Source: Cyclobacteriaceae bacterium (lineage in GTDB: Bacteria; Bacteroidota; Bacteroidia; Cytophagales; Cyclobacteriaceae). From it: DNA of 64,000 bases. Below, piece after piece: positions 9,014-18,622 of this stretch (position 1 is its first letter; every line of letters begins with the position of its first letter). The position numbers and the translations under genes are program-made. The stretch spans positions 1 to 64,000 of the forward strand of contig JANQEU010000075.1 of the NCBI GenBank assembly GCA_028278225.1. Reading direction: 5' to 3'. The notes beneath the pieces are model-generated. The model saw nothing but the letters and a program-made list of their open reading frames with translations, did not search any database and had not been told where the DNA came from.

Positions 9014-10822
9014 ATGAAGTTTCTTAAAAATGTATCAATTCTTGCTTTGATGGCATTTATTGCTACAACTATTTCTTGTGGCGATGATGACCCAAAAGAA
9101 CCGGAGATTGTCGATGAAGTTGATCCCGTAGTGACGATTACTTCTCCGGCAGATGGCTCAGAAGTATCTACATTAGATGCAACGACTTCAATCACCATTG
9201 AATATGAAGTAACAGACAATGAGGAAATTACATCTGTTGTTGTTGATTTCGATGGGACGCAGGTAGCGGAAATAACGGATTTCACAGATTTCCGTGTTTA
9301 TGATGGAGAACAGGTTGTGACCGACGTTGGAGATGGTAGTCATACCATTACCATTACAGCTACAGATGTTGGTAACAACACCGCAACAGCTACATCGACT
9401 TTCACCAAAACTACAACAGTCCCATACACACCGCTTGACAATGAAATCCACTACTTACCTTTCGAAGGTGACTACGTGGATATGGTTACGGAGGAAGAAG
9501 CGACAACAGTAGGTTCACCTGGATTTGCAGGTGAAGGTAAAATCGGTGACAATGCTTATCAGGGCGCTGCGGATGCCTATCTCACAATTGGTTCTACAGA
9601 TTTTCAATCCACAATGACCGTTATGTTCTGGCTTAAATTGGATGTAACTGCTGATCGGGCTGGTGTAATGGCACTGAGTGCTGAGGATACTGAGAATCCT
9701 GATGCACAGAATAATCGTACCAAAGGCTTCAGAATATTGAGGGAAGCTTCAGGTGACCTTCAGATATTCAAGGCAAACTATGGAACGGGTGATGCAGATG
9801 TATGGCTGGATGGTGGCGATTTCGCAAAACTCGATCCAACGGATGGAGAATGGCACCATTTTGCGCTTGTAATCGATGAAACTACAGCAGCTTTCTACAT
9901 TGATGGGGGTCTGGTTGCAGACCAGGCGGAGCAATTGGCTATGGACCTGACAGGTTGTGATGCGCTAAGTATTATGTCAGGCGCACCAAGGTTTGTAGGC
10001 TGGAGTCACTTTTCAGACGGTAGTGCTATGGATGATCTGAAAATCTTCAGTGCAGCCCTGACCGAGGAAAAAATGGAAGAAATCACCGGACTTGAGTTTG
10101 GTGAAGCTGAATTACCTCCACTGGAAGACCCGGCAGATCCTGGTCTTGATGCTATCGATGGAGCAGATGCTACCGAGATCCTTTATATGTCCTTTGATAC
10201 GGATTTCACAATTGAAGTAGCCACCGCTACTGCCACAGAAGTGGGTACTCCAACGGTTGTTGATGGAGGCGTTTCCGGGAAGGCGTACTCAGGAAATGCG
10301 GACTCTTATATTTCCATTCCGACAGCTGGTTTATTGAATGATGAATTTTCTGCATCTATGTGGATAAAACTGGATCCTACTGCGACAAGGGCAGGTATTC
10401 TAACGATCAGTGCACCTGGTGACGACAATAATAACCGAACCAAAGGATTGAGGTTGTTTAGAGAAGGAGATGATTATGCACAGACTTTTAAATTAAATGT
10501 AGGTACTGGCGAGGCAGATACCTGGATTGATGGCGGTGCTTATGCAAAGTTCAGTGCGTCAAGAGAAGGATGGTTACATATGGCGATCACGGTCGGTGGA
10601 GGAAAGAGTCAGGTTTACCTGAACGGAATTTTAGCTGCCGTAAGCGGGGAAGATGTAGTTGTTGACTGGACAGATTGTGATGCCATATCATTTGGCTCAG
10701 GTGCTCCGAATTTCATAGGCTGGGATCATTGGGGTGAAACCAGTCTGTTGGATGAGTTGAGGATCTATAATGGTATACTCAATCCAGCCCAAATTGCAAC
10801 GCTCAGTGATGCTGGAAACTAA
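9014..10822 (+). CDS. surface lipoprotein with Ig-like and two LamG-like domains
   Basis: This 602-aa lipoprotein (lipobox TTISC, C22, followed by the acidic GDDD typical of surface export in Bacteroidota) has an Ig-like domain (about 38-130, VDPVVTITSPADGSEV) and two concanavalin/LamG-like domains (about 145-355 and 385-600). The two LamG units are clear duplicates: each has NNRTKG(F/L)R(I/L)(L/F)RE, then DADVWLDGG or EADTWIDGG, then (G)WSHFSDG or GWDHWGE near its end. No catalytic motif is visible. Position right after susD suggests a SusE/F-like surface glycan-binding protein that holds polysaccharide near the transporter. Binding specificity is unknown. Confidence 0.75.
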   Translation: MKFLKNVSILALMAFIATTISCGDDDPKEPEIVDEVDPVVTITSPADGSEVSTLDATTSITIEYEVTDNEEITSVVVDFDGTQVAEITDFTDFRVYDGEQVVTDVGDGSHTITITATDVGNNTATATSTFTKTTTVPYTPLDNEIHYLPFEGDYVDMVTEEEATTVGSPGFAGEGKIGDNAYQGAADAYLTIGSTDFQSTMTVMFWLKLDVTADRAGVMALSAEDTENPDAQNNRTKGFRILREASGDLQIFKANYGTGDADVWLDGGDFAKLDPTDGEWHHFALVIDETTAAFYIDGGLVADQAEQLAMDLTGCDALSIMSGAPRFVGWSHFSDGSAMDDLKIFSAALTEEKMEEITGLEFGEAELPPLEDPADPGLDAIDGADATEILYMSFDTDFTIEVATATATEVGTPTVVDGGVSGKAYSGNADSYISIPTAGLLNDEFSASMWIKLDPTATRAGILTISAPGDDNNNRTKGLRLFREGDDYAQTFKLNVGTGEADTWIDGGAYAKFSASREGWLHMAITVGGGKSQVYLNGILAAVSGEDVVVDWTDCDAISFGSGAPNFIGWDHWGETSLLDELRIYNGILNPAQIATLSDAGN

Positions 10823-10862
10823 AATAAACTCGATTTACCAGTAATTGTAATATCGACTTCAT

Positions 10863-10898
10863 ACTATCCCAGGGAAATTCCCTGGGGTAGTTCTTTTC
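10863..10898 (+). terminator. rho-independent terminator-like hairpin after the LamG gene
   Basis: Arms ACTATCCCAGGG (10863-10874) and CCCTGGGGTAGT (10880-10891), 12 pairs with one G-T, loop of 5 nt, then TTCTTTTC. It lies between the import genes (susC, susD, LamG) and the enzyme genes, so it may end or reduce transcription into the GH144 genes. Confidence 0.65.
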
Positions 10899-10927
10899 AT
10901 TGTTCGTAAGTCCATAAATCACACAAA

Positions 10928-12901
10928 ATGAAGCCAATTTATTTTGGTTTTTTGATGGTGGGTATTGTCTTGGGTAGTTGTGATAATGATTCCTCTGATG
11001 ATCCGAAACCATCACTTGAACTTGTCTCACTCAAAATTGATAATAATGATCTGCTCTCTGCTGTACCAGAAAATATTCCGGTGGACCAACCAATAATCGC
11101 TTCTTTCAGTGTCGCACTTGACACCAACTCGATTATTCAGGCACTTACAATATCAGATAGTCAGCGTAATAACCTGGGGTTTTCTCTAAATTATTTTAAT
11201 AGCTACAAAGCATTCACCATCTATCTGAACGAACAATTAGAGTTTTTTATGGAGTACACCATTACCTTAACCAGTGACCTGAAGAGTCAGGACGGAAAAA
11301 TGATATTTCCCGGAGGTGAATACAAATTTGTGACCCTCCCGGGAAAGATGGTACTGGAATCAATCACAGCAGGAGGTCTGGATCTGGCTGCATCAGGCAG
11401 ATTGATCAACATTCCACTTGATCTTGAGATATTGGCAACTTTTTCCTCCCAGGTGGATAATGAATCAGTTGATTCGAATGTATCCTTAAAAACCAACGGG
11501 AAATCTGTACCTGTAGTCCTTGAAGTAGATGGGAATATTTTAAAGATCATACCGGAGGATCCTGTCGACTACCTGACTTCCTATAGTTTGATACTGGAAA
11601 GTGACATCCGGGGAATCGGAGCAGTTGATTTCGAAGGATTCGAGACCTCATTCTACACTGAATTGGACTCAACTTTGAAATTCCCGGAAATATCGGACGA
11701 GGATCTATTGACAAAGATCCAGGAACAGACTTTTAAATATTTCTGGGATTTTGGACACCCCGTGAGTGGTTTGTCCCGTGAACGCAACAAATCAGGTGAA
11801 ACCGTAACGTCCGGCGGATCCGGGTTTGGTGTTATGGCCATAATCGTGGGGATCGAAAGAGGTTTTATCCAAAGATCGGAGGGTGTGGATCGGTTATTGA
11901 CCATTGTGAATTTCCTGTTAACCCAGGCTGACCGTTTTCACGGGGCATGGTCACACTGGCTGAATGGTACGACAGGAAAGGTCAGACCTTTCAGTTCGAA
12001 TGATGATGGCGGTGATCTCGTCGAAACCTCCTTTATGATCCAGGGACTTCTGACAGCCCGCCAATACCTCAGCGAAAGCGATCCTGTTGAATCTGAAATT
12101 ATCACCAAAATAAACATCCTTTGGGAAGATGTAGAGTGGGACTGGTACACCCAGGATGGCCAGGATGTTCTTTACTGGCACTGGTCACCGAATTTTGGTT
12201 GGGAAAAGAACCATAGGATCAGTGGGTGGAATGAAGCGCTGATCGTCTATGTGCTGGCGGCCGGTTCGCCTACGCATACCATCGATAAGGAAGTATATCA
12301 AAAAGGCTGGGCCCGGTCAGGGAACATGAAAAACGGCAGTTCCTATTATGATATCACACTGCCACTCGGACCGAGTAAAGGCGGACCGCTGTTTTTCAGC
12401 CATTACTCATTTCTCGGTCTTGACCCGCGCAATCTCCGGGATCAATATGCTGATTACTGGCAACAAAACATCAATCACAGTAAGATTAATTTTGAATATT
12501 GCGTTGCAAATCCCAAACACTACGTTGGATACGGCAATCTTTGCTGGGGACTGACGGCAAGTGATAATCATGAAGGTTATTCAGCCCATTCACCAACCAA
12601 TGATAAAGGAGTAATTACACCTACTGCCGCCATTTCTTCACTCCCATATACTCCGGACGAATCGATGGCTGCCATCAGACACTTTTATTACATCCTTGGT
12701 GATAGATTGTGGGGAAATTATGGCTTTTATGATGCTTTTAATGTAACTGAAGGCTGGTATGCGGATTCGTATATCGCCATTGACCAGGGTCCTATTATTT
12801 GCATGATAGAAAATTATAGAACGGGCTTACTATGGGATCTTTTCATGTCCGCACCTGAAGTTCAGAATGGACTAACAAAACTTGGATTTACTTATGAATA
12901 G
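10928..12901 (+). CDS. GH144-type endo-beta-1,2-glucanase lipoprotein with Ig-like N-terminus
   Basis: The 657-aa protein has a lipobox (IVLGSC, C18) followed by DNDSSDD, two Ig-like/Big_5-like units (about 30-240) and a catalytic domain (about 258-657) of the old 'glycoamylase' family PF10091, now classified as GH144. Typical segments are QTFKYFWDF, SGGSGFGVMAI, DDGGDLVETSFMIQGLL, YWHWSPNFGW, GWNEALIVYVLA, HYSFLGLDPRNL, CWGLTASD and GPIICMIENYRTGLLW. Known GH144 members cut linear beta-1,2-glucan internally. The acidic residues of DDGGDLVE are candidates for catalysis. The next gene starts inside the last codons (8-nt overlap). Substrate is inferred from family only. Confidence 0.83.
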   Translation: MKPIYFGFLMVGIVLGSCDNDSSDDPKPSLELVSLKIDNNDLLSAVPENIPVDQPIIASFSVALDTNSIIQALTISDSQRNNLGFSLNYFNSYKAFTIYLNEQLEFFMEYTITLTSDLKSQDGKMIFPGGEYKFVTLPGKMVLESITAGGLDLAASGRLINIPLDLEILATFSSQVDNESVDSNVSLKTNGKSVPVVLEVDGNILKIIPEDPVDYLTSYSLILESDIRGIGAVDFEGFETSFYTELDSTLKFPEISDEDLLTKIQEQTFKYFWDFGHPVSGLSRERNKSGETVTSGGSGFGVMAIIVGIERGFIQRSEGVDRLLTIVNFLLTQADRFHGAWSHWLNGTTGKVRPFSSNDDGGDLVETSFMIQGLLTARQYLSESDPVESEIITKINILWEDVEWDWYTQDGQDVLYWHWSPNFGWEKNHRISGWNEALIVYVLAAGSPTHTIDKEVYQKGWARSGNMKNGSSYYDITLPLGPSKGGPLFFSHYSFLGLDPRNLRDQYADYWQQNINHSKINFEYCVANPKHYVGYGNLCWGLTASDNHEGYSAHSPTNDKGVITPTAAISSLPYTPDESMAAIRHFYYILGDRLWGNYGFYDAFNVTEGWYADSYIAIDQGPIICMIENYRTGLLWDLFMSAPEVQNGLTKLGFTYE

Positions 12902-14276
12902 ATTAATCAAAATGATGAATCATTCCCTGTCATGGGGGAATTATTCCATGGTTCTACTATCGTTTGTTTCAGTTTTGGCGATTGTAAGTTGCAGTTCGCC
13001 GAAGCAGGAACAGGCCACTTCAAATAAACTTAACATATCGGATGATTCCCTGCTGACCTTAGTGCAGTACCAAACCTTCCAGTATTTCTGGGAGAATGCG
13101 GAACCTGTCTCGGGAATGGCCCCGGAAAGAACGCACATGGATAACGTTTATCCTCAAAACGACAAGAACGTTGTAACATCCGGAGGATCGGGCTTTGGAC
13201 TCATGGCCTTACTGGTAGGAATTGAAAGAGGATTTATCACCAGAGAACAAGCGGTGGAGCGATATGAAAAAGTTCTGGATTTCCTGGAAACGGCGGATCG
13301 ATTTCATGGTGTATATCCGCATTGGTGGTACGGGGATACCGGGAAGGTAAAGCCTTTCAGCAAAAAGGATGATGGTGGTGATCTGGTGGAGACTGCATTT
13401 TTAATGCAGGGTCTTCTGACGGTTAGGCAATATTTTCAGAATGGAAATGAAAGAGAACAGAAAATTGTAGATCGGATCAATAAAATATGGGAGACTGTCG
13501 AATGGTCCTGGCATACACGAGGCGGAGAAGATATTCTGTATTGGCACTGGTCTCCAAACTATGGTTGGGACATGAACTTTGGCGTCAAAGGTTACAATGA
13601 ATGCCTTATTATGTACGTACTGGCTGCCTCATCTCCCACCTATCCAATCGAAGCAGATGTTTACCACAAGGGTTGGGCGATGGATGGAGCAATTGCGAGA
13701 GACACTACTTTCATGGGGTTCGAAACCGAGTTAAACTACTATTCCGGTAATGAAGCACCGATAGGGCCACTTTTCTGGGCTCATTATTCCTACCTCGGTC
13801 TGGACCCCAGAAATCTGAAAGACAAATACGCGAATTATAACAAGCTGACAATTAATCACGCCAAAATCCATTATGCCTATTGTGTGGAAAACCCTGAGCA
13901 GTATAAAGGTTATGGTGAGAAATGCTGGGGATTGACTTCAAGCTACTCAATGCGGGGCTACGCTGGTCATCGACCCGGACGCGATTTGGGCGTGATATCT
14001 CCTACCGCGGCGCTGTCATCCGTTCCTTATACACCTGAAGAAACGATGAAGATGATCAGGTTTCTCTACGAAGAGGCTGATTCTTTAATCGGCGAATACG
14101 GTCCCTATGATGCCTTTAGTTTCGATAACAATTGGTATTTACCACGGTACCTGGCCATAGACCAGGGCCCGATTCCGGTTATGATCGAAAATCACAGGAG
14201 CGGATTATTATGGCGTTTGTTCATGTCCGCCCCTGAAGTCAGGACAGGTTTAGACAGACTTGGCTTCACCTATTAA
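12894..14276 (+). CDS. GH144-type endo-beta-1,2-glucanase lipoprotein, single domain
   Basis: Second GH144-type enzyme, paralogous to the one before but without the Ig-like units (460 aa). A signal peptide ends in AIVSCSS (lipobox). The catalytic domain shows QTFQYFWENAEPVSG, SGGSGFGLMALLVGIERG, DDGGDLVETAFLMQGLL, YWHWSPNYGWDMN, HYSYLGLDPRNL and GPIPVMIENHRSGLLW. ATG 12894 overlaps the stop of the upstream gene, which favours coupled translation; TTG 12882 and ATG 12912 are other possible starts. Two related endo-enzymes in a row suggest division of labour, for example surface against periplasmic cutting or linear against cyclic glucans; that is inference. Confidence 0.83.
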   Translation: MNRLIKMMNHSLSWGNYSMVLLSFVSVLAIVSCSSPKQEQATSNKLNISDDSLLTLVQYQTFQYFWENAEPVSGMAPERTHMDNVYPQNDKNVVTSGGSGFGLMALLVGIERGFITREQAVERYEKVLDFLETADRFHGVYPHWWYGDTGKVKPFSKKDDGGDLVETAFLMQGLLTVRQYFQNGNEREQKIVDRINKIWETVEWSWHTRGGEDILYWHWSPNYGWDMNFGVKGYNECLIMYVLAASSPTYPIEADVYHKGWAMDGAIARDTTFMGFETELNYYSGNEAPIGPLFWAHYSYLGLDPRNLKDKYANYNKLTINHAKIHYAYCVENPEQYKGYGEKCWGLTSSYSMRGYAGHRPGRDLGVISPTAALSSVPYTPEETMKMIRFLYEEADSLIGEYGPYDAFSFDNNWYLPRYLAIDQGPIPVMIENHRSGLLWRLFMSAPEVRTGLDRLGFTY

Positions 14277-14301
14277 AGTTGAAAATTCAATAGCCATTGC
14301 A

Positions 14302-16518
14302 ATGAGAACTTATTTTTTCCTTTTGATTGTAATTCTGCTTTCAGGTTGTGATCCGCAGGCGAATGAATCAATCACCAGTCCATACCAATCGAAAATTGAA
14401 GACTTGCTCGCCAGGATGACAATTGAGGAGAAAGCGGGTCAGCTAACCCTATATACCAGTGGATGGACTGTGACCGGTCCTGCCTTAAGGGATGATTATA
14501 TGGATGAACTTCGCGCAGGACGAGCCGGTAACCTGTTCAATGCCCATACTGTTTCCTATGCCAGGGAATTACAACGCATAGCAGTGGAAGAAACAAGACT
14601 TGGTATCCCGTTACTATTTGGTCTGGACGTCATTCATGGATATAAAACAACCTATCCTATCCCCCTGGCCGAAGCCTGCACATGGGATCTGAATATTATT
14701 GAAAAAACGGCAAGACTATATGCAAAAGAAGCCACCTCAGCAGGTGTTAACTGGAATTTTAATCCTGTTGTTGATATCTGCAGGGACCCGAGATGGGGTA
14801 GAATCGCTGAAGCCTCAGGAGAAGATGTATATCTTGGCAGCTTGATAGGTGCTGCAAAGGTAAGAGGGATTCAGGGTGACGATCTGTCTGATCCTGAGAC
14901 TATGCTTGCATGTGTGAAGCACTATGCAGCCTACGGTGCTTCGCAGGCCGGAAGGGATTATCACACAGTCGATATGTCCGACAGGACCTTGAGGGATACT
15001 TATCTGCCTCCTTACAGGGCTGCAGTGGACGCCGGGGCAGCTACGGTCATGGCCTCCTTCAACGAACTGCATGGCGTTCCAGCCACCGGAAGCGAATATC
15101 TAATGAAACAGATCCTCAGAGATGAATGGGGATTTAATGGGTTTGTGGTTTCGGATTATACCGGAGTGATGGAAATGATTAAGCATGGAATCGTGGAGAA
15201 TGAAAAGCAGGCTGCCGAATTAGCCTTCAAAGCTGGTGTGGAAATGGATATGCAAAGCGGATTTTACAGCAAGTATCTGCCTGAACTGATCCGCGAAGGA
15301 AAGATATCGGAGTCTGCACTTGATGAATATGTAGGTAAAGTTCTTGAACTAAAATATAGGCTTGGGCTTTTTGATGATCCCTACAAATACTTGGATTCGG
15401 TTAGAGAGAGCGAAACATTATTTTCCAGGGAATTTTTTGATCACGGGCTATTGTCCGCCAAAGAATCAATTGTGTTACTCAAAAATGAAGGTCAGTTACT
15501 TCCTCTATCAAAAAATATTCCTTCAGTCGCGTTGATAGGACCGCTGGCAGATAATAAAAAGGATCTGTTAGGCACATGGCATGTAGCAGGAATTGCTGAA
15601 AAAGTAGTTACCCTAAAAGCCGGAATAGAAAATGTGGCTTCAAATGTAAGAATCAACTATGTACGCGGAACCGGATTTGAAGGAAATGACCGATCAGGAT
15701 TTAATGAAGCAATTAGTGCTGCAAGAAGGTCCGATGTAGTAATTATGGCCATTGGTGAAAATTATCAACAAAGCGGGGAGGCAGCCAGCCGGTCTGATAT
15801 TGGGCTTCCTGGAAATCAAAGTCAATTACTTGAAGCCATTGCTGCAACGGGGAAACCAGTGGTGGTGGTTTTAATGGCAGGTCGTCCACTCACTATAGGA
15901 TGGATGGATGAAAATATTCCAGCAATTCTAAATACCTGGCACCTGGGAACTATGGCGGGTCAGGCAATTGCCGAGACACTCTTTGGTGATAATAATCCCA
16001 GCGGGAAGTTGACCATAACATTTCCCCGTAACGTTGGGCAGATACCCATCTATTACAATATGAAAAATACGGGCCGGCCATTTAATGAGGCCGATAAGTA
16101 CACCAGCAAATACCTCGATGTTTCAAATGAGCCGCTGTATCCGTTTGGGTATGGACTAAGTTATACCGCATTTGAATATGCTGACCTTAATCTTAGCGCT
16201 GACAGGATGACTAAAAATGAACAGATTGAAGTTAGTGTTACTGTCACGAATTCCGGCGACTTTACCGGTGAGGAAGTAGTCCAGCTTTACATCAGGGATC
16301 TGGTAGGAAGCGTGACCAGACCTGTCAGGGAGTTGAAAGGTTACGAAAAAATCCGGTTGAACCCCGGTGAGAGCAAGGTGGTGACCTTTACCATCACAAA
16401 TGAAGAGCTGAAATTTTACACATTTGAAAAGAAATGGGAATCTGAGCCTGGATTTTTCCAGGTATTCGTCGGTACCAATTCCACGGAGGTATTGGAAAGC
16501 AGATTTGAACTTTTGTAA
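14302..16518 (+). CDS. GH3 beta-glucosidase, lipoprotein/periplasmic
   Basis: A 738-aa GH3 enzyme with a short lipobox signal (LLSGCDP). Domains: GH3 N-terminal TIM barrel with FGLDVIHGYKTTYPIPLAEA, NWNFNPVVDICRDPRWGR, KHYAAYG and the nucleophile region GFVVSDYTGVMEM (D285); GH3 C-terminal domain with IGENYQQSGEAASRSDIGLP (E493 is a candidate acid/base); and a fibronectin-III-like C-terminal domain ending with the exit motif region. It removes single glucose units from oligosaccharides. Close beta-1,2-glucan loci of Bacteroidota also carry a GH3 for sophoro-oligosaccharides, so it probably finishes the GH144 products. The gene begins 25 nt after the previous stop. Confidence 0.9.
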   Translation: MRTYFFLLIVILLSGCDPQANESITSPYQSKIEDLLARMTIEEKAGQLTLYTSGWTVTGPALRDDYMDELRAGRAGNLFNAHTVSYARELQRIAVEETRLGIPLLFGLDVIHGYKTTYPIPLAEACTWDLNIIEKTARLYAKEATSAGVNWNFNPVVDICRDPRWGRIAEASGEDVYLGSLIGAAKVRGIQGDDLSDPETMLACVKHYAAYGASQAGRDYHTVDMSDRTLRDTYLPPYRAAVDAGAATVMASFNELHGVPATGSEYLMKQILRDEWGFNGFVVSDYTGVMEMIKHGIVENEKQAAELAFKAGVEMDMQSGFYSKYLPELIREGKISESALDEYVGKVLELKYRLGLFDDPYKYLDSVRESETLFSREFFDHGLLSAKESIVLLKNEGQLLPLSKNIPSVALIGPLADNKKDLLGTWHVAGIAEKVVTLKAGIENVASNVRINYVRGTGFEGNDRSGFNEAISAARRSDVVIMAIGENYQQSGEAASRSDIGLPGNQSQLLEAIAATGKPVVVVLMAGRPLTIGWMDENIPAILNTWHLGTMAGQAIAETLFGDNNPSGKLTITFPRNVGQIPIYYNMKNTGRPFNEADKYTSKYLDVSNEPLYPFGYGLSYTAFEYADLNLSADRMTKNEQIEVSVTVTNSGDFTGEEVVQLYIRDLVGSVTRPVRELKGYEKIRLNPGESKVVTFTITNEELKFYTFEKKWESEPGFFQVFVGTNSTEVLESRFELL

Positions 16519-16666
16519 TCAGATAAGGGATTTCCCATTTTTTACAATGGGATCATTGTGCCTGGTTTCAACGCTCAGTTCACCTGTCTCAAATTGATTT
16601 TAGGGTCATTGCAATATTCATTTTTTATTGATCCCATCTTATGCAAACAAAAATCATTAAATCCCT

Positions 16667-18496
16667 ATGAAACTGTCAAGATTCTCCTGTTTTCTGATTT
16701 CTGTTTCCCTGGTTGCCTGCACAAATTCAAATCAGTTTGAGCAGGGTAAAGATCAAATTACGAGACATAAAACCTACAAAACTTATTGTAACCCGATAGA
16801 TATCGACTATTCATACATGTCACATTATCGGGCAAACAATGTGTCCTACCGTTCAGGCGCCGATCCGGCGGTAGTAAATTTCAAAGGCAAGTACTACATG
16901 TTTGTTACCCGGTCTCATGGATATTGGTCTTCCGTTGACATGAGCAATTGGACTTTCATAAGACCTCAAAACTGGTATTTCGAGGGTTCCAATGCTCCAG
17001 CCGCGGCAGTAAAAGATGGCAAAGTCATTTTAATGGGCGATCCGGCAGGATACGGTGCCGTGATCGAAACTGACAATCCGGATCTGGGTTACTGGGAAAC
17101 AAACTATGCTATCGTTGAAGTACCGGGAGGCATTCAGGATCCGAATTTATTCGTTGATGATGATGGCAGGGTGTATCTATATGAGGAGTCTTCCAATAAA
17201 TGGCCTATTCGTGGGATTGAACTTGACACCACAAAAAATTATATACCCATTGGCCGGGAGACAGATCTATTTTATCTGGATCCGGAGAAACATGGCTGGG
17301 AAAGATTTGGTCAAGATCATAAATCTGACCTCAAACCCTTCATCGAAGGACCATGGATGATGAAACATAAGAATACGTATTACCTGGAATATGGCGCTCC
17401 CGGCACACAGTGGAATGTGTATGCCGATGGCGTCTATACCAGTGACAACCCTCTTGGTCCATTTGAATACGCACCATACAATCCGATCTCATACAAACCG
17501 GGCGGCTTTCTGAAAGGATCAGGACATGGAAGTACGGTAAAAGACAACAATGGCAATTACTGGCATTTTGCAACAATGGCGATCTCGGTGAATTACAAAT
17601 TCGAACGTCGGATAGGTATGTATCCCGCGGGTTTTGAAGAGAATGGGCAAATGTATGTTAATACAGCCTATGGTGATTACCCACATTACTTACCTGACAC
17701 AGAAGTTGCCGAACATAAGAACCGGTTTACTGGCTGGATGTTGCTTTCCTACAAGAAGCCTGTCAGAACGAATTCCTCAATGGTCGAGCAAGAAATCAAT
17801 GTCGTAGACGAAAGCGAATCCGGCTATATGCTGGAGCAAGTCCGGGGTTTTGACATCAGTAAGATCAACGATGAAGAAATAAGGTCTTATTGGGTTTCGG
17901 CTGCCAATCACGATTCAATCTATGTGGAGATAGACCTGGAAAAAACAATGGATGTCAAAGCCGTTCAAATCAATTTCCAGGATTTTAACAGTGAAATTTA
18001 TGGCAGACCCGATACGCTCAGACAGCAATTTGTGATTAAGGCATCATTAGATGGAAAGGTCTGGGAAACAGTTGCTGACTATTCAGAGAATACAAGAGAC
18101 ATGCCTCATGCTTATCTCGAATTGGATGAATCGGTTGAAGCCCGATATATCTTATATGATCATGTCTATCTGACTAATAATTATTTATCAATTTCCGAAC
18201 TCAGGATATTTGGAAGTGGGAAGGGTGAGACACCATCGGCACCAACAGATTTTCAGGTTACAAGACAAAAAGATCGCCGTAATGCTGATCTGAAATGGAA
18301 CAGGGTAGACGGATCCATGGGATACGTCATCTATTGGGGCATTTCTCCGGATAAATTAAATCTTTCAGCTTTGATGTATGATGATACATATTATAAGCTC
18401 AGGGCATTAAACACGGATCAAAAGTACTATTACCAGGTGGAGGCCTTCAATGAAAATGGTGTTTCCGAAAGGAGCAGGTTAATGTCCACAGAATAA
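16667..18496 (+). CDS. GH43-like glycosidase with discoidin-like and FN3 domains
   Basis: A 609-aa exported protein, lipobox SLVACTN (C18). The first part (about 40-340) is a five-bladed propeller with the GH43 acidic triad: RSGADPAVV (base), PGGIQDPNLFVDDDG (pKa modulator) and FIEGPWMMKHKNTYYLEY (acid). A discoidin/F5-8C-like carbohydrate-binding domain (about 380-520) and a fibronectin-III domain (about 525-609, WNRVDGSMGYVIYWG) follow. GH43 enzymes usually act on arabinose or xylose side chains, but several clades have other targets. A 148-bp gap separates it from GH3, so it may be a late member of the same transcript or an independent gene. Substrate not decidable. Confidence 0.78.
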   Translation: MKLSRFSCFLISVSLVACTNSNQFEQGKDQITRHKTYKTYCNPIDIDYSYMSHYRANNVSYRSGADPAVVNFKGKYYMFVTRSHGYWSSVDMSNWTFIRPQNWYFEGSNAPAAAVKDGKVILMGDPAGYGAVIETDNPDLGYWETNYAIVEVPGGIQDPNLFVDDDGRVYLYEESSNKWPIRGIELDTTKNYIPIGRETDLFYLDPEKHGWERFGQDHKSDLKPFIEGPWMMKHKNTYYLEYGAPGTQWNVYADGVYTSDNPLGPFEYAPYNPISYKPGGFLKGSGHGSTVKDNNGNYWHFATMAISVNYKFERRIGMYPAGFEENGQMYVNTAYGDYPHYLPDTEVAEHKNRFTGWMLLSYKKPVRTNSSMVEQEINVVDESESGYMLEQVRGFDISKINDEEIRSYWVSAANHDSIYVEIDLEKTMDVKAVQINFQDFNSEIYGRPDTLRQQFVIKASLDGKVWETVADYSENTRDMPHAYLELDESVEARYILYDHVYLTNNYLSISELRIFGSGKGETPSAPTDFQVTRQKDRRNADLKWNRVDGSMGYVIYWGISPDKLNLSALMYDDTYYKLRALNTDQKYYYQVEAFNENGVSERSRLMSTE

Positions 18497-18587
18497 ACTC
18501 CACATGTCTGACGATGCGAATCAAGTTGCAATATTTCTCATGTTTGTGTTTAAAGAGTTGTGAAGATCCAATAATTATTCTTTAACG

Positions 18588-18595
18588 TAATTTTG
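18588..18595 (+). promoter_or_regulatory. -7 element upstream of the alpha/beta hydrolase gene
   Basis: TAATTTTG matches TAnnTTTG exactly and lies 28 nt before ATG 18623, but no TTG is found at the proper -33 distance. Weak evidence that the hydrolase gene has its own promoter and is not part of the glycan operon. Confidence 0.4.
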
Positions 18596-18622
18596 GCAGG
18601 GTGCTAAGAATCGATCTGACCT

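Noticed and set aside
16533..16552. TCCCATT/AATGGGA hairpin in the GH3-GH43 gap as a terminator
   Set aside because: Short A/T-rich stem, and no T-run follows, so it is not a convincing terminator.
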